Assembly: GCF_963675165.1 (NCBI RefSeq)
Contig: NC_087383.1
Coordinates: 2,262,979-2,326,978 of the forward strand
DNA length: 64,000 nt
Origin: Halichondria panicea
Taxonomy: Eukaryota; Porifera; Demospongiae; Suberitida; Halichondriidae
Reading direction: 5' to 3'
Positions 21,790 to 32,725 of this stretch are shown here, one piece after another (the first letter of the stretch is position 1; every line of letters starts with the position of its first letter). The notes under the pieces are model-generated. The model did not search any database. It had not been told where the DNA came from and saw only the letters and a list, made by a program, of their open reading frames with translations. The translations under genes and the position numbers were made by a program.

Positions 21790-21885
21790 CATCTGCATAG
21801 TTCCAATTTTCACTCCAGCTCAGCCATGACACCCGGGTCCATGATTTGATATCTCTTGAGCAGCTTCTCCTCCATGTCTAGATGA
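21790..21885 (-). pseudogene. Kinesin-family exon E1 relic
   Basis: Reads EEKLLKRYQIMDPGVMAELE and then stops; the remainder of the exon is missing. It lies immediately downstream of the EFR3 fragment, where EFR3 3' exons would be expected. Confidence 0.5.
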
Positions 21886-22311
21886 CTGCACTTCTAGAAG
21901 GTAAAAGGAAAACAAAATAATGCATTTGGTAAATATCTACTCTCATGCAAACAACATTGTAATTAGTATTGAGAGAAAATACATGTGATGATCATTACCA
22001 AATTTACTGGTAAAGGGTCAAACTGTTAGCAAGAGAGTTCATAATAGACGAACTCTGCTAATAAAGGAGAGTATACAATTATGGAAGCATAAACACTTAG
22101 TAATGCATGCAGTCTATTGTGCATGGTCACATAATTATAAGCAGATCATCCTCTATAATCTACTCAAAGGTTACTGCTATAAACAGGATTCACGAAGGCA
22201 CCAGAATCAGAGAACACGTACATGTACAAACAGTGTTTATGACAGGAAACTAAACACATACATGTACACAAATAGCTACATGAAGCAAAAGCTGTATAAT
22301 ATCATTCTCAC

Positions 22312-25300
22312 CTGTTTTGAGTGTCCTGAGGTGCCAGAGGATGTACAGACAGTCCAGTGGTGGCTCCGCTATCAAGACCCCCTGAGGCCACGGGTACATA
22401 AGAGTTGATGAGCCCCAGTATATCTGGCTTATGATAGTCGGGAAGGACTCCTGCAAACTCCCCCACAGTGATAGTGATGGATTGCTGAAAGGTCAGAGAG
22501 GACGTGAGGTCAGAGGGGCCTTCTGAAACGGTTTCTATTGAGATACGGAGGTGGCGGACCAGTGTACGGAATATATCCAGTACAGACGGACCTGCACGAG
22601 TGGACACAAGCTAAGTAATGTAAATACATGTATGCAGATTAAAGCGTGGAATTAAACCACACTACCGTATTACTAGAATGTTTTGCGAGCATCAAACATT
22701 TACGAATTTTGCGAGGGTTGATCAATTCGCAACAATAATATCCGCAAAACCTAAAAATTATTACTAGTAAATACACACGATCCTTGCCAGAACGCAATAG
22801 TTAGATCGCAAAGGGTCAAATTTTCTGTTGATTTGGCTCATTCGAAAAGGTTTTTCACCAGCAAAATATTCTAGTAATACGGTACCAGGAGCACATTACA
22901 GAAGGAGCGTCTGACCTCGGAAATCGCATCTCGTGGAAGTTTGCAAAGCATGACCTTATATGCAAAACCACTAAGTGGGTCTGCGGGCGAGTGCTAATTG
23001 AGCTGACGGTGCACTTTTACCAAGCATAGGTCAATAAAAGTGAAAAGCTACAGCTAGCTAGCTAGCTATAGGCCTAGTAGTAAGCTCTCTCTTCTAACAA
23101 TCCCAGTAAGACTCCCTACTGCAAAAACAAAACGCCTAGTATGTGTTAGTCTAAGTCTAGCAAACTTTCTCTGTACAAAGTGACTGGATATGCTCGTATT
23201 TTAGAACTTTCTGTACCTTACCGATGACAGCCTCTTCCATGATGTATACCAACATCCATCAAAGATCTAGCTATTCATTTTAGCTCTTTCTGGATCAACC
23301 TAGCTCTCCTGCTGCTGAATTACAAACAAAATCCATTTATAATGATATTCACAGGCTGACCGCGGTCCGTACTTTATGTACACAGTACTTACACACTTTT
23401 CTTATAAGGCAATGCGGCGTTTAGGAAAGCACACGAGATGCGATTTCCGAACCCATGCACAGTTAGACGCTCCTTCTGTAATGTGCTCCTGACGGTACGT
23501 AGTGTCAAAACATACAATGTCATGTACAAACTTTAATAACAGCTATGAAAGCATCTACGTATGAAGAATAAATGCGTATAGCCTTCTTTAGAAAATGGCC
23601 CAAAAGTAGTGTTGCAACCATACAAGTACTCTACCATGGAGACTCACCTAGAGAGCTGTCTGCTGCCACGGCAACACACTTAGAGAGTGTGCCGAGGATC
23701 CCTTGTTTGGTCTCCCAGGACTCCTTCATCTTGGCATCCAGGTGGTCCACCAGCGACTGGACGGCCTTGTACCGATCCTGTCTCTGTGGGGGTACATGTA
23801 AGTGGATAATGTTACCCTGGGAGGCTGTGGGGGTACATGTACAGTGGATAATGTACACTGGGGGGCTGTGGGGGGTACATGATAGATAATGTAAACTGGG
23901 GGGCGTGGGGGTACATGTACAGTGGATAATGAACACTGGGGGGCTGTGGGGGTACATGTAAGTGGATAATGTACACTGGGGGGCTGTGGGGCGTGGGGGT
24001 ACATGTACAGTGGATAATGTACACTGGGGGGCTGTGGGGCGTGGGGGTACATGTACAGTGGATAATGAACACTGGGGGGCTGTGGGGGTACATGTAAGTG
24101 GATAATGTACACTGGGGGGCTGTGGGGGTACATGTACAGTGGATACTGTACACTGGGGGCTGTGGGGGGTACATGATAGATACTGTACACTTGGAGGCTG
24201 TAGGGGGTACATGTGTGTGGATACTGTACACTGGGGGGCTGTGGGGGGTACATGTGTGTGGATACTGTACACTGGGTGGATGTGGGTTGTACATGTGTGT
24301 GGATACTGTACACTGGGGGGCGTGGGGGGTACATGATAGATACTGTACACGGGGGGGTGTGTGGGGGTACATGATAGATACTGTACACTGGGGGGCTGTG
24401 GGGGGTACATGATAGATACTGTACACTGGGGGGCTGTGGGGGTACATGATAGATACTGTACACTGGGGGCTGTGGGGGGTACATGTGAGTAGAAAGTACA
24501 ATACACATGTACATGGGGGGGGGGTGTGGGGGGTACATGTGAGTAGAAAGTACAATACACATGTACACGGGGGGGTGTGGGGGGTACATGTGAGTGGAAA
24601 GTACAATACACATGTACATGTAGGTACCGTATAGCGGGTAGTTTTCGTGGAGTAAAAAATTCGTTCAACTCGGAAAACGGTGGTTTTTGTGAGTAAAAAT
24701 TTGTTTAGTCTCGTTGCCTGCACTGCATTCCGGTAAGCCACGCCTACGTTAAAATTTCGTGGAGGTCAGCTTGCCCACGAAAATTACCTGCTATAATTAC
24801 CCGCTGTCTTCGTGGGGGATACACATGTCTACTGGAGGGAACAATTGATCAAGAATAAATCAAGAGTATGTTGGACCTGAAAGCTATCAATGTTACATAA
24901 CAGAACAAAGCAAAAAGCAACGAAAAACTTGTAGAGACTATTCATTTTATTACATAATTATAGTATACCTTGACTTACTGCAGTATTGGCTTGAGGACAC
25001 TGTCGATGTGAGAGAGTCCGGCAAAAGTGATGAGCTCAGTGAGACTATCCTGAGAGTACCCTCCCAGACTGTCCCCCTCCTCCACAACAGGCTGGATCTC
25101 ACCAGACTCTCTGTCAGAGTGGGAGCGAGGTTACTATTGGCACACACTGTATAATTATCTAAGGCCATCAATAGGTAAGTTTGATACAGACTGAGGCTAT
25201 CAACATTTACTCATTGAAGTATGTGTATTAGCCAGTGCTTCAGGAGTAGAACTGAAGAAAATTGTAGTGACTTTCCTAGACAGTATACCTTGACTGGGCG

Positions 25301-26473
25301 ACACTGTGACTGTGCATATTGAAGAGGAATGGCAGCACTATCTTGTTCATGTGATCTAGGTCCCAAATGTTCATCTGGAGGTTGTCTTGCCGACCAATCT
25401 TCTTTATCACTCCCCTCAGCCCTTGCAACCCAGCCATCCGCGTCCTGTGTGAGGTGTAGTGGGGAGGGGTGGAGTTGGTGATGAAAGCAATGTTATCACA
25501 AGTTATGCATGTGGCAGAGCATCCTAAGGGCGGTACAGTTAAAATATGACACCTAACACTTTGACCTGTGGCCACTCAAACTCATTTCAAGTGCACATAC
25601 TCGTGATATTTATCGGCGTCGTCCACATTCTTGGTGAGGCTAAGAGAGGCAAAGCGGTGGATGAGGACGTCGTACTGTCTGTGGTAGGGGGTGTTCCCTT
25701 CCTCTCGCTCGGCAAACTTCACAAACTGTGTGTGTGGAGGAAGGGTCGTCAATGTGTTGTATACACAATACACTATTAACAAAATGAAAAGTATATGTAC
25801 ATGCAATCTAATCGTGAAGATACACGTTCACTCTCTGCACTCACCCACCAACACACTCTACTCACACACCCACTCCCACACCCACACACATCACACTCCC
25901 CCCTACTCACCGAATTGGTGGCCAGTTCTGTGTTGCTAGTTTCCAGCATATTATGCAGTATATCCAGGTAGCTATCCACAATCAACTGGAGCTTTCGTGA
26001 GTCACAGGCTGACAGCAGCTTCTCCGTCACTTGCAGAGCCACTCACATGCCTGGGGGGAGGGAGAGGCATGAAAATGGTATTTTGTACCACGTTTGTGAG
26101 AAAGCCATTGGTTGTATCATAGATATAACATTTAAAGTTCCCAGCCACATAAGATACATCATTTTCTGTTCCGGAGGTACAGGGATGGTCGATAAATTTC
26201 ACTAGCTATACATGACATGTCGATATTGTATACTGTACAGGTATGTCTCTGAAATAGTCGTCTAACCCGTTTCTCTCTCTTTTGCAGGCTCTGACGCAGT
26301 CTCAGAGCGAGGTACTCTCCAATATTGTCCAGATGGTCAGGGGAGGTTTGAACAAAGAAGAGCAGCTTGTCTATATTAGCAGACACAGGTGTGGGTGTTT
26401 GAGGGTCCTCTGAGAAGAGCCCATCAACCAGCCGTTTGTAGCGAGGTTTGGGGCAGCAGAAGCACGTCGCCAT
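22312..26473 (-). CDS. EFR3: EFR3 homologue, N-terminal half only
   Basis: Seven exons on the minus strand match EFR3 in order: 26473-about 26280 (MATCFCCPKPRYKRLVDGLF, with the N-terminal Cys cluster that is palmitoylated in EFR3), 26041-25911 (EKLLSAC..TELATNS), 25725-25601 (FVKFAEREEGNTPYHRQYD), 25444-25289 (RMAGLQGLRGVIKK..HMNKIVLPFLFNM), 25110-24979 (LTELITFAGLSHIDSVLKPI), 23783-23648 (DHLDAKMKESWETKQGILGT) and 22591-22312 (GPSVLDIFRTLVRHLRISIE..GEFAGVLPDYHKPDIL). Most splice phases agree. The exon 5 to 6 junction does not, and a conserved segment of about 25 residues is missing there. The exon 1/2 junction is also unclear. EFR3 is a HEAT/ARM-like plasma-membrane protein that anchors PI4KIIIalpha with TTC7 and FAM126. 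The C-terminal half is not in the window, so this is a truncated copy or a gene cut by rearrangement. Confidence 0.88.
22665..22882. mobile_element. TA-flanked inverted-repeat element in an EFR3 intron
   Basis: CCGTATTACTAGAATGTTTT at the left is mirrored by AAAATATTCTAGTAATACGG at the right, flanked by TA on both sides (22663-22664, 22883-22884). No ORF. Typical small non-autonomous TA-inserting element. Confidence 0.75.
23790..24625. repeat. G-rich minisatellite in EFR3 intron 5
   Basis: About 20 units of roughly 40 bp, type GGATAATGTACACTGGGGGG+CTGTGGGGGTACATG. Three subtypes succeed each other along the array (GTGGATAATG, GATAGATACTG, then GAGTAGAAAGTACAATACAC). Each unit has two or more runs of at least four G on the plus strand. 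Several long frames across it are repeat artefacts. The array occupies most of the intron where an EFR3 exon is missing. Confidence 0.92.
24630..24795. mobile_element. TATAGCGGGTA foldback element
   Basis: TATAGCGGGTAGTTTTCGTG at the left is mirrored by CACGAAAATTACCTGCTATA at the right. Diverged relative of the element at 5985-6181. Lies in the same EFR3 intron as the minisatellite. Confidence 0.65.
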
Positions 26474-26517
26474 AGTTAGATCTAGTTCTGTGTCTTGATT
26501 GATTGTAGACCTAGCAT

Positions 26518-27150
26518 TTATTTGTAAAACGTAGAGCAGAGGTTTTTATGTAATATGTTGGCAACCCTGCGCTTTCTTCTGGGTTTCTCACCCGTATCGT
26601 TTGAGGTACCCCCGAACGAGTCGGGTAAGAACTCAGCTAGTTCGATAAATTCCCCATTTTCCGATTTTTTAGATAGTTTGTCGGGAATGGGGATGGCATT
26701 CTGGCCTACATTGACCGTATATGGAATAATGCTTGGTATCGTCGGTAATGTGGGGAGGCTCATGCGGGTTTGAGTACGGGGGGCACTAGTGGATACGAGG
26801 GGAACATGTGCTAGTGAGGTACTTGACATACCTGCCGTTCCGGTGCTGACAACAGGGCCTGAGGTGGGACTCCGTGGGGTACCCGAGCCGGAAGCAGAGA
26901 TGGTTGGGATCGAGGGTGGGACTGATGGTGAGACTGATGAGGGGACGGCTGTGGGGTGGTGTTGTTGGACTGCTGCCTGAATCCGCTGGTCCATTGCGGT
27001 GATGATCGTTGGTAACACCGCGCCGAGGGCTGCCTGGACAGAATTGGCAATCATGGTGTTGAAAGTTGTCGGAGTTGTCGTCGGGTTGGTGGAACTGATG
27101 GGCGGTGTTCCAGTTGAGGATGTGCTCGAGGAGGTAGTGGTCATCTTCAT
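26518..27150 (-). CDS. Low-complexity Ser/Thr/Pro-rich ORF, possible Gag-like remnant
   Basis: From ATG at 27150 (or 27144) the frame reads MKMTTTSSSTSSTGTPPISS, a Ser/Thr/Pro-rich stretch with an Ala/Gln-containing segment (NSVQAALGAVLPTIITAMDQ), then a basic-acidic segment IPDKLSKKSENGEFIELAEF. It ends after RRKRRVANILHK in a few unrelated-looking residues at the stop. The KLxKK..GEFIELAEFLPD motif resembles, from memory, N-terminal proteins of invertebrate retroelements; this is a weak inference. The stop lies 45 bp before the EFR3 start codon on the same strand. The ATG faces away from NLR gene 1, whose start codon is 190 bp off. No polymerase or integrase sequence is nearby. Confidence 0.4.
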   Translation of the reverse strand: MKMTTTSSSTSSTGTPPISSTNPTTTPTTFNTMIANSVQAALGAVLPTIITAMDQRIQAAVQQHHPTAVPSSVSPSVPPSIPTISASGSGTPRSPTSGPVVSTGTAGMSSTSLAHVPLVSTSAPRTQTRMSLPTLPTIPSIIPYTVNVGQNAIPIPDKLSKKSENGEFIELAEFLPDSFGGTSNDTGEKPRRKRRVANILHKNLCSTFYK

Positions 27151-27339
27151 ATAGAGAATTATAGGATAGATCAGCAAGAGAAATCTTGAGAATTATGGGA
27201 TAGACCCAGAAGAGAAGTTTTCTATTCTTTCACTGACTGCCTGACCACGTGTTTCTTGCGCATGCCCGTGTTGGTTGCAATTGGTACTCCATTATATTTC
27301 TGAGAGAGCTAGCTGCAAGGCACAGATTTATTTGCTGGA

Positions 27340-30297
27340 ATGGCCACTAAAGAGCAGAACCAAGGTATAAAGACTGTCATGTTTCCTATAAAGGATAAAC
27401 CCAATGATTGCTAAAGCATAAAACTCTCATTGGTGATTGCTAACCTTGTGTGCTTGCTTATCTATTCTCAGAGCTCACAATTGACGATCTGAAGACAGAA
27501 ATGAAACTGACTGATGAGCAGCTCAATACAGCAATAAAGGAACCAGATCTACCCGAGTTAGCAGCATGTTTCGATAACACTGATGATTATCTTGAAAAGC
27601 TGGAGCTGTCGCCTGGACAGAAAACTGACGTCAGCGAAGTGAAGGCTAAAACACGTCTAAACCGCACTCAAGCCGGAATAAAACTTGCCCTAGAATACTG
27701 GCAGAACAAGAACCAACTACAAGCCACCTTCCAAGCTCTGCTACTCATCATACTCTCCCTGCTCAAAGGAGACGTTGCTGTTCAAGTGTGCAAGTACTTG
27801 TCTGACAAATGTGAGTCTGTTATGTGAGAGTGTGGTCATTGTGGTACCATACGTTGTGGGAGTGATTGCAACCAAATAAGGGACTTTCAACTTAATTGCT
27901 ATTGTTACACATACAATTCTCTATTTACTATCACCAGGAATGGTACTCACCTATTGTTTTGTTTCTCCAGACTCCACCACCTCGTGTCCCCACTCTCAAG
28001 AGAGGGTCCTGCTGAACCACAAGCTGTCCTCGTACAGGGACTACCTACAAAGTCGCTACAGAGAACCAGACTCCACATCAGCCACACAATGGCCTCCCGT
28101 CTCAACAAACAAAGTCTTTAAACTGGCCATGATTCAGAAAGAGAAAATACAGAGAGGAAAAATCGACGATGAATTTGTTAAACTAACAATCACAGGAAAA
28201 ATTGACGATATTTTACTTAAAAAAACTCCGGTTAACTTGACGAACATTTTCTCTGAGATTGGAGATAGAAGACACTTTGTGTTGATTGAAGGAGCTCCCG
28301 GCTCTGGCAAGAGCACCCTTGCTCTACACATTTGTCAGGAGTGGGCAAAGGGGAAACTGTTCCAAGAATTCGATATTGCAATCCTTGTCAGACTGAGAGA
28401 TCCCCTCGTTAGAGAAGCCATTACAATTTCTGACTTACTTCCCTGCACAAACAAAGCGATGGCTAATGAAATAGAGACTGCAATTATGTCATTGTACGGC
28501 AAAGGTGTACTGTGGGTGCTGGACGGATGGGACGAACTTTCTTCTGACCTCCCTAGAGACTCAATCATCAACAAACTAATTCGACCAGGCACGTCACAAG
28601 AACGTCCGCTACACAAATCCACCATGATTATAACATCTCGACCATCATCTTCGGCTGAGCTCCACCCACTAGTCTCGTCCAGGGTGGAAGTGTTGGGGTT
28701 CAATCCACATGAACTAGAACAGTATTTCACTGAGTGTCTGAAAGGTGACTCACAAGCTGTGCAGACTCTACTGGAGAGAATTCGAGAGAACCCAGTGGTA
28801 GAAGGTAGCTGCTACCTCCCCCTCAATGCTTCCATTGTCGTTAATTGCTTCCTTTCTGACAACCACTCCCTCCCAACATCCAACCACGGGATATTCACAT
28901 CAATTGTCCAGAGCTCTCTCAAGAGATACCTCCAGGAGAAGTTGGGGAAGACCACTCCAGTGGGAGACATCACATCCCCAGACTCACTGCCCTCGGAAAT
29001 CAGAATGCAGACCGTACAAATGTGTCAACTTGCATATCATGGGATCGAAAAAAACAAAGCGACATTTACTGACAGTGATTTGGCCGCTCTTTGCATTACG
29101 AAGGACATTTCAAACGTTGGATTATTACAAACTGTTCCCAGTATCATTAGCGATGGTCATTTGGTTTACTACTGCTTTCTCCACCTGTCTATTCAAGAGC
29201 TACTGGCAGCAATCCACATCTCTCTCATGTCTCCCAAGCAACAAATCTCTGTATTCCAGAAGCTGTTTGGGAATCCTCGATTCAGTGCAGTCTTCCAGTT
29301 TTATGCTGGTATCACCAAACTGAGTACAAGTAGACCAATCCTCAGCAAGCTACCTCGATTCTTGTGTCCAGTTCCAGCCACTGTTTTTGATCTGGTCAGA
29401 AAGGTTGTCAAAACTGAGAAAGAGAAGTATGGTGAGCCGAAGCCCCTTTTGTTGTCCCTCATCAATTGTTTGTACGAAGCTAAAGACTCGCGACTGTGTG
29501 TGTTTGTGGCTAATCTTCTTAATCACAATCTAAATCTTAATCACACTACAATGAATCCTATTGACTGCCTCTCTGTTGGATATTTTGCATCAGTTTGTTC
29601 CAATAGCAGTAATGGATTCACACTTAGCCTCAAAAATTGCTCTATTAGTGAACAAGGCTGCAAATTTCTTGCCCGAGGACTCTCCAAGTGTCCCAACTCT
29701 AATAATGATATTCCTACAGGAGGGATACACATCGCTGAGATTATCGAGAACACTAGTTCAATATCTGGATTGAATTTACCTTTTAATGCCATTGGCAACA
29801 GTGGACTTAGCACACTCTGTGAGGCCTTGTCAACGAACACATCATTAAAGACACTGAACCTGCGCAATTGCTCACTAACAATATCAGACGACAATGGAGC
29901 TGCCCTCTATCAACTTCTGAATACAAACAATTCCCTCGAATATCTTAGTTTGAATGGTAACACAGTGACTAGCTGTCGTCACATTGCTGCTGGACTTGCA
30001 GTTAATAAGACTCTGAGAACATTGGACTTGGAGTGCTGTGAACTGACTGATCAGAGTATCGAGGAACTATCAACTGGACTGATCAACAAGATTAAAAGAC
30101 TGTACATATGGGGTAATTCCTCAATAACAGAAGATGGAATGAAGACGCTTGCCAGACATCTAACCACCCACTGCTCTGAACTGACACTATTGTTGATACC
30201 CGACCACCTAATATCCTGTAGCAAGACAGTATTCAGGGACGCTAACGAAGAGAGGAAGAGAAATGGACTACCCGAGATTAATGTGTATGTGTATTAA
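27340..30297 (+). CDS. NLR-type receptor gene 1 (Death-NACHT-LRR), intact
   Basis: Three exons: 27340-27364 (MATKEQNQ), 27472-27810 and 27971-30297. All introns are GT-AG with compatible phases, predicting 896 aa. Residues about 9-120 form a Death-type domain (YLEKLELSPGQKTDV..LALEYWQ..ATFQALLLIILSL). The NACHT ATPase follows: Walker A GAPGSGKST at about 229-237, Walker B LDGWDEL near 305-311, sensor IITSRP near 341-346 and the winged-helix landmark FLHLSIQELLAA near 524-535. Ribonuclease-inhibitor-like LRRs occupy about 671-870 (SISGLNLPFNAIGNSGLSTL and similar). Such proteins are cytosolic; LRRs sense, NACHT oligomerises, Death recruits signalling partners. The start is chosen because exon 1 is conserved in five copies. 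A possible AATAAA lies at 30448. The ligand is unknown. The conserved hairpin seen before the other copies is absent here. Confidence 0.92.
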
Positions 30298-30955
30298 TTG
30301 TTGTTTACCCGAGATTAATTATGTTTATTAATTGATTGATTATTAATTGTGTATTCATTAGATTATTAATTTATAATTAATTGATTATTATTAATAATTA
30401 ATGTTTAGTTATAATTATATTATGATTATTGTCGTTATTAATTAATTAATAAATGTTAATTAATTTGTTGTGTTATGCATCTAATCTCTATCATTGGTCA
30501 ATATAATTATAGCACATGTACAGATGGTGACGAGTGAATTCAATGCTTCCTACTGACACGGAGAGCATGTCATGCACTAGCTGTATGTATGTAACTGAAT
30601 ACACTATTGTAATAATGCTATAATCTCCACCTAGCTAGCCTCCTTCACAGGCTTTCAAGAGAAGTGCGGCATGGGCCGGGATCGAGGCTAATCTCGACAT
30701 GATCTACTTTTGACAATAATTATATTACTAGGACAATTTACAAAACAGTTAGTGTACAGAAGACTAGAAGTATGTCGGCACATTACATAACAATTACCTA
30801 AAAACAAATCAGTTGGAATTGGTCAATACAGCACAGTAATAATGATGGTTTAAATTCAATGCTCCCTACAGTGTCACAGAGAGCACATGCACTGTACGTA
30901 TAAAACTGTCAATGAATGTAGTGGAAATCCAATTTAACGCTCTGTCGATTTTTGT
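30298..30955. repeat. AT-rich NLR 3' flank and dispersed block shared with 61.73-62.15 kb
   Basis: ATTAATTGATTGATTATTAA-like repeats follow the NLR stop. From about 30.49 kb the sequence (TTGGTCAATATAATTATAGC, CACTAGCTGTATGTATGTAA) matches 61.71 kb onward. No gene seen. Confidence 0.7.
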
Positions 30956-31045
30956 TTATAGGAAGATGAGCAGATTAACGTTCACTTTGGCCCTTCCAAA
31001 CATCTTCATGATTGCCAGGCCCTCGTATTGCAGCTGAAGGAGGTC
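30956..31045 (-). CDS. Kinesin-family terminal exon E5, open (unit 3)
   Basis: From the acceptor CACACAG the frame reads DLLQLQYEGLAIMKMFGRAK then VNVNLLIFL and stops. It lacks the 11-nt duplication of the 1.6, 11.5, 38.9 and 51.6 kb copies. It is the downstream end of unit 3 on the minus strand, convergent with NLR gene 1. The adjacent short E4 subtype (about 31.32-31.25 kb) has an in-frame TAG. Confidence 0.45.
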   Translation of the reverse strand, partial: DLLQLQYEGLAIMKMFGRAKVNVNLLIFL

Positions 31046-31368
31046 CTGTGTGGGGAGAAGAGAGGGCAGTGAAACACTTCAACTGGTATAAGACAAAGAA
31101 TGCATGTATTTGTAAGACAAATGAATACATGTACTTACATACACAGTACAAGCATACCAACACTATACCTGACACAAGGCAGTAAACTTCTTAAACACTT
31201 TACGTACCTACCAAATTAATTCTACCTGTACACACACCCTCACCTGGAGGACCAGCTCCACCTTCTCTATCTGCTTGACGTGATCTCAAACACAATACTT
31301 TCGAACCTGAACCTGGGCGAGTAAGAAATAATGTTCACATAATTATAGCATAACGTTGCACATAAGAT

Positions 31369-31611
31369 CAAGGTCGTAAGCAAGCGGTCAGGCTGGTCAG
31401 GTTTTGGCCTAATCACTTTTTGCAGCTCTGTAGGTAATGGTCGTAAATATTGTGAGTGATAATGCGCATGCATGCTGTTTTGGTGAGGAAAAGTGATGAC
31501 CTTTTCTGAGGTAAAAATTCACCACTGTACAAAAGTTCCAATAGCAGAAAAGCAGCTGACCTTTAATTGCAAGTTGGCCTGACCACTTTAAAGTTGCTTG
31601 CTACGCCCCTG
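31369..31611. mobile_element. GGGGCGTAGC-type foldback element
   Basis: The right end CTTGCTACGCCCCTG and left end CAAGGTCGTAAGCAAGC are inverted repeats, with GGTCAGGC/GCCTGACC continuing the stems. Flanks CATAAGAT and CATGAAGA look like a decayed 8-bp duplication, as for hAT elements. Copies at about 54.85-55.09 and 62.57-62.80 kb. Confidence 0.6.
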
Positions 31612-31812
31612 CATGAAGATTGGGGCATAAAAATAAGTCAATAGCCTCACACTGGAGGAATTGTTAAAGTCTAGATTAGTAGTATAGTCTGAGCTTCAGT
31701 CAAACAGTGGACAAAGTACGTACCAGAGCAATTAATGGCACATGTGATGATGATCATGTTGTTTAATAGAAGTATGCTAGTATAACGGCTACTCAAGTAT
31801 ACGGAGACTCAC

Positions 31813-31936
31813 AGAGTGGGTGGAGCATATCTCCATGAACGCTGATGTATGGATGATTGGCTTGGTCACGTCAGAGTACTTGTCGCTACCCAGCCTTCTG
31901 TCCAGGGGGTCCACTGTCGATGCTCGCAAGAACTCT
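31813..31936 (-). CDS. Kinesin-family exon E3, open copy (unit 3)
   Basis: Acceptor CCCACAG and donor TCT|GTGAGT bound a 124-nt frame reading EFLRASTVDPLDRRLGSDKY then SDVTKPIIHTSAFMEICSTH. Frame and both splice sites are conserved at 55294-55417 and 63009-63132. I do not recognise the domain. A FEAEN exon lies upstream at about 32.15-32.21 kb. Confidence 0.5.
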
Positions 31937-32409
31937 CTGTGGGGGGTACAATGGGTGTATGTATATTCATACCCTCTGCATGGCAACGAAAATAGGTAAT
32001 GTGCAATTTAGATCATACGATACTTTAGTAGAAGGTAGAAACACACATGGCATCATCACATGACCATCATTCGTACATACACACTTTCAACTATTTGACT
32101 ACAAATTCAGTTTTGGTTATCACATTTCTTATACCTAAACTTCTTGAAGGCGTCCGAGTGTACGGGTTTATTACTGACAGGGCAGCACTCTCAGCCTCAA
32201 ACTGTGCAAAGGAACAGGAAAAACACGATAAACTCTTAAACCAACAGACAATAATCATGGAAAGTTAATAATTTTCTGCTGATTTGGCGTTTTTTACCAA
32301 CAAATAATATTTAGTCCAGTACTAATTTAATGTACATAGATGCAGTGCATAATGTAGGCCATAATCTGTACAGGTATGCTGTACCACTTTTATTACCTGT
32401 TGTTTGTAG

Positions 32410-32725
32410 CACTCAAATATCTACCCCATCGGCACACTGCTCTGCTCCAACTCCTCACAGCGATCCAGTGCCTTCTTGAGCTCTTCCTTCATCACAAGTC
32501 TCTCTTGCACAGCAGACTGGGTAATAGATTGCATGGTGGTCATGTACACACACACAGGTATACAGATACAACCATCACAACATTGTGGTAGTGGTACAGC
32601 AGTTATAATAAAGGTACAGTAGACTCTCGCTATTCCGACTCTCTGAAGTACACACTTCTCTGCTCCAACTCCTTGCCTTCTTGAGCTCTTCCTTCATCAC
32701 AAGTCTCTCTTGCACAGCAGACTGG
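32410..32725 (-). pseudogene. Two tandem copies of kinesin-family exon E2
   Basis: Both read SAVQERLVMKEELKKA; the copy at 32.46-32.52 kb continues into LDRCEELEQSSVP, while the one at 32.66-32.72 kb is shortened (LKKARSWS). They are separated by a duplicated intron containing GTACACACACACAGGTATAC. The variant MKEEL is shared by both, so the duplication is local and recent. 32.73-33.18 kb holds only related intron sequence. Confidence 0.5.

Noticed and set aside
23631..24741. Long minus-strand ORFs of 297-345 aa rich in Pro, His, Cys and Tyr
   Set aside because: Same reason: translation of the intronic minisatellite. Only the segment at 23648-23783 is real coding (EFR3 exon).
27940..28000. 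ATG of MVLTYCFVS as the start of the NACHT-LRR protein
   Set aside because: It lies in the intron before the CTCCAG acceptor; splicing from the Death exon is in frame and conserved between genes 1 and 2.
28134..30000. Minus-strand ORFs of 65-131 aa within the NLR exon
   Set aside because: Shadows of the strong plus-strand NACHT-LRR frame, repeated at the same relative place in gene 2.
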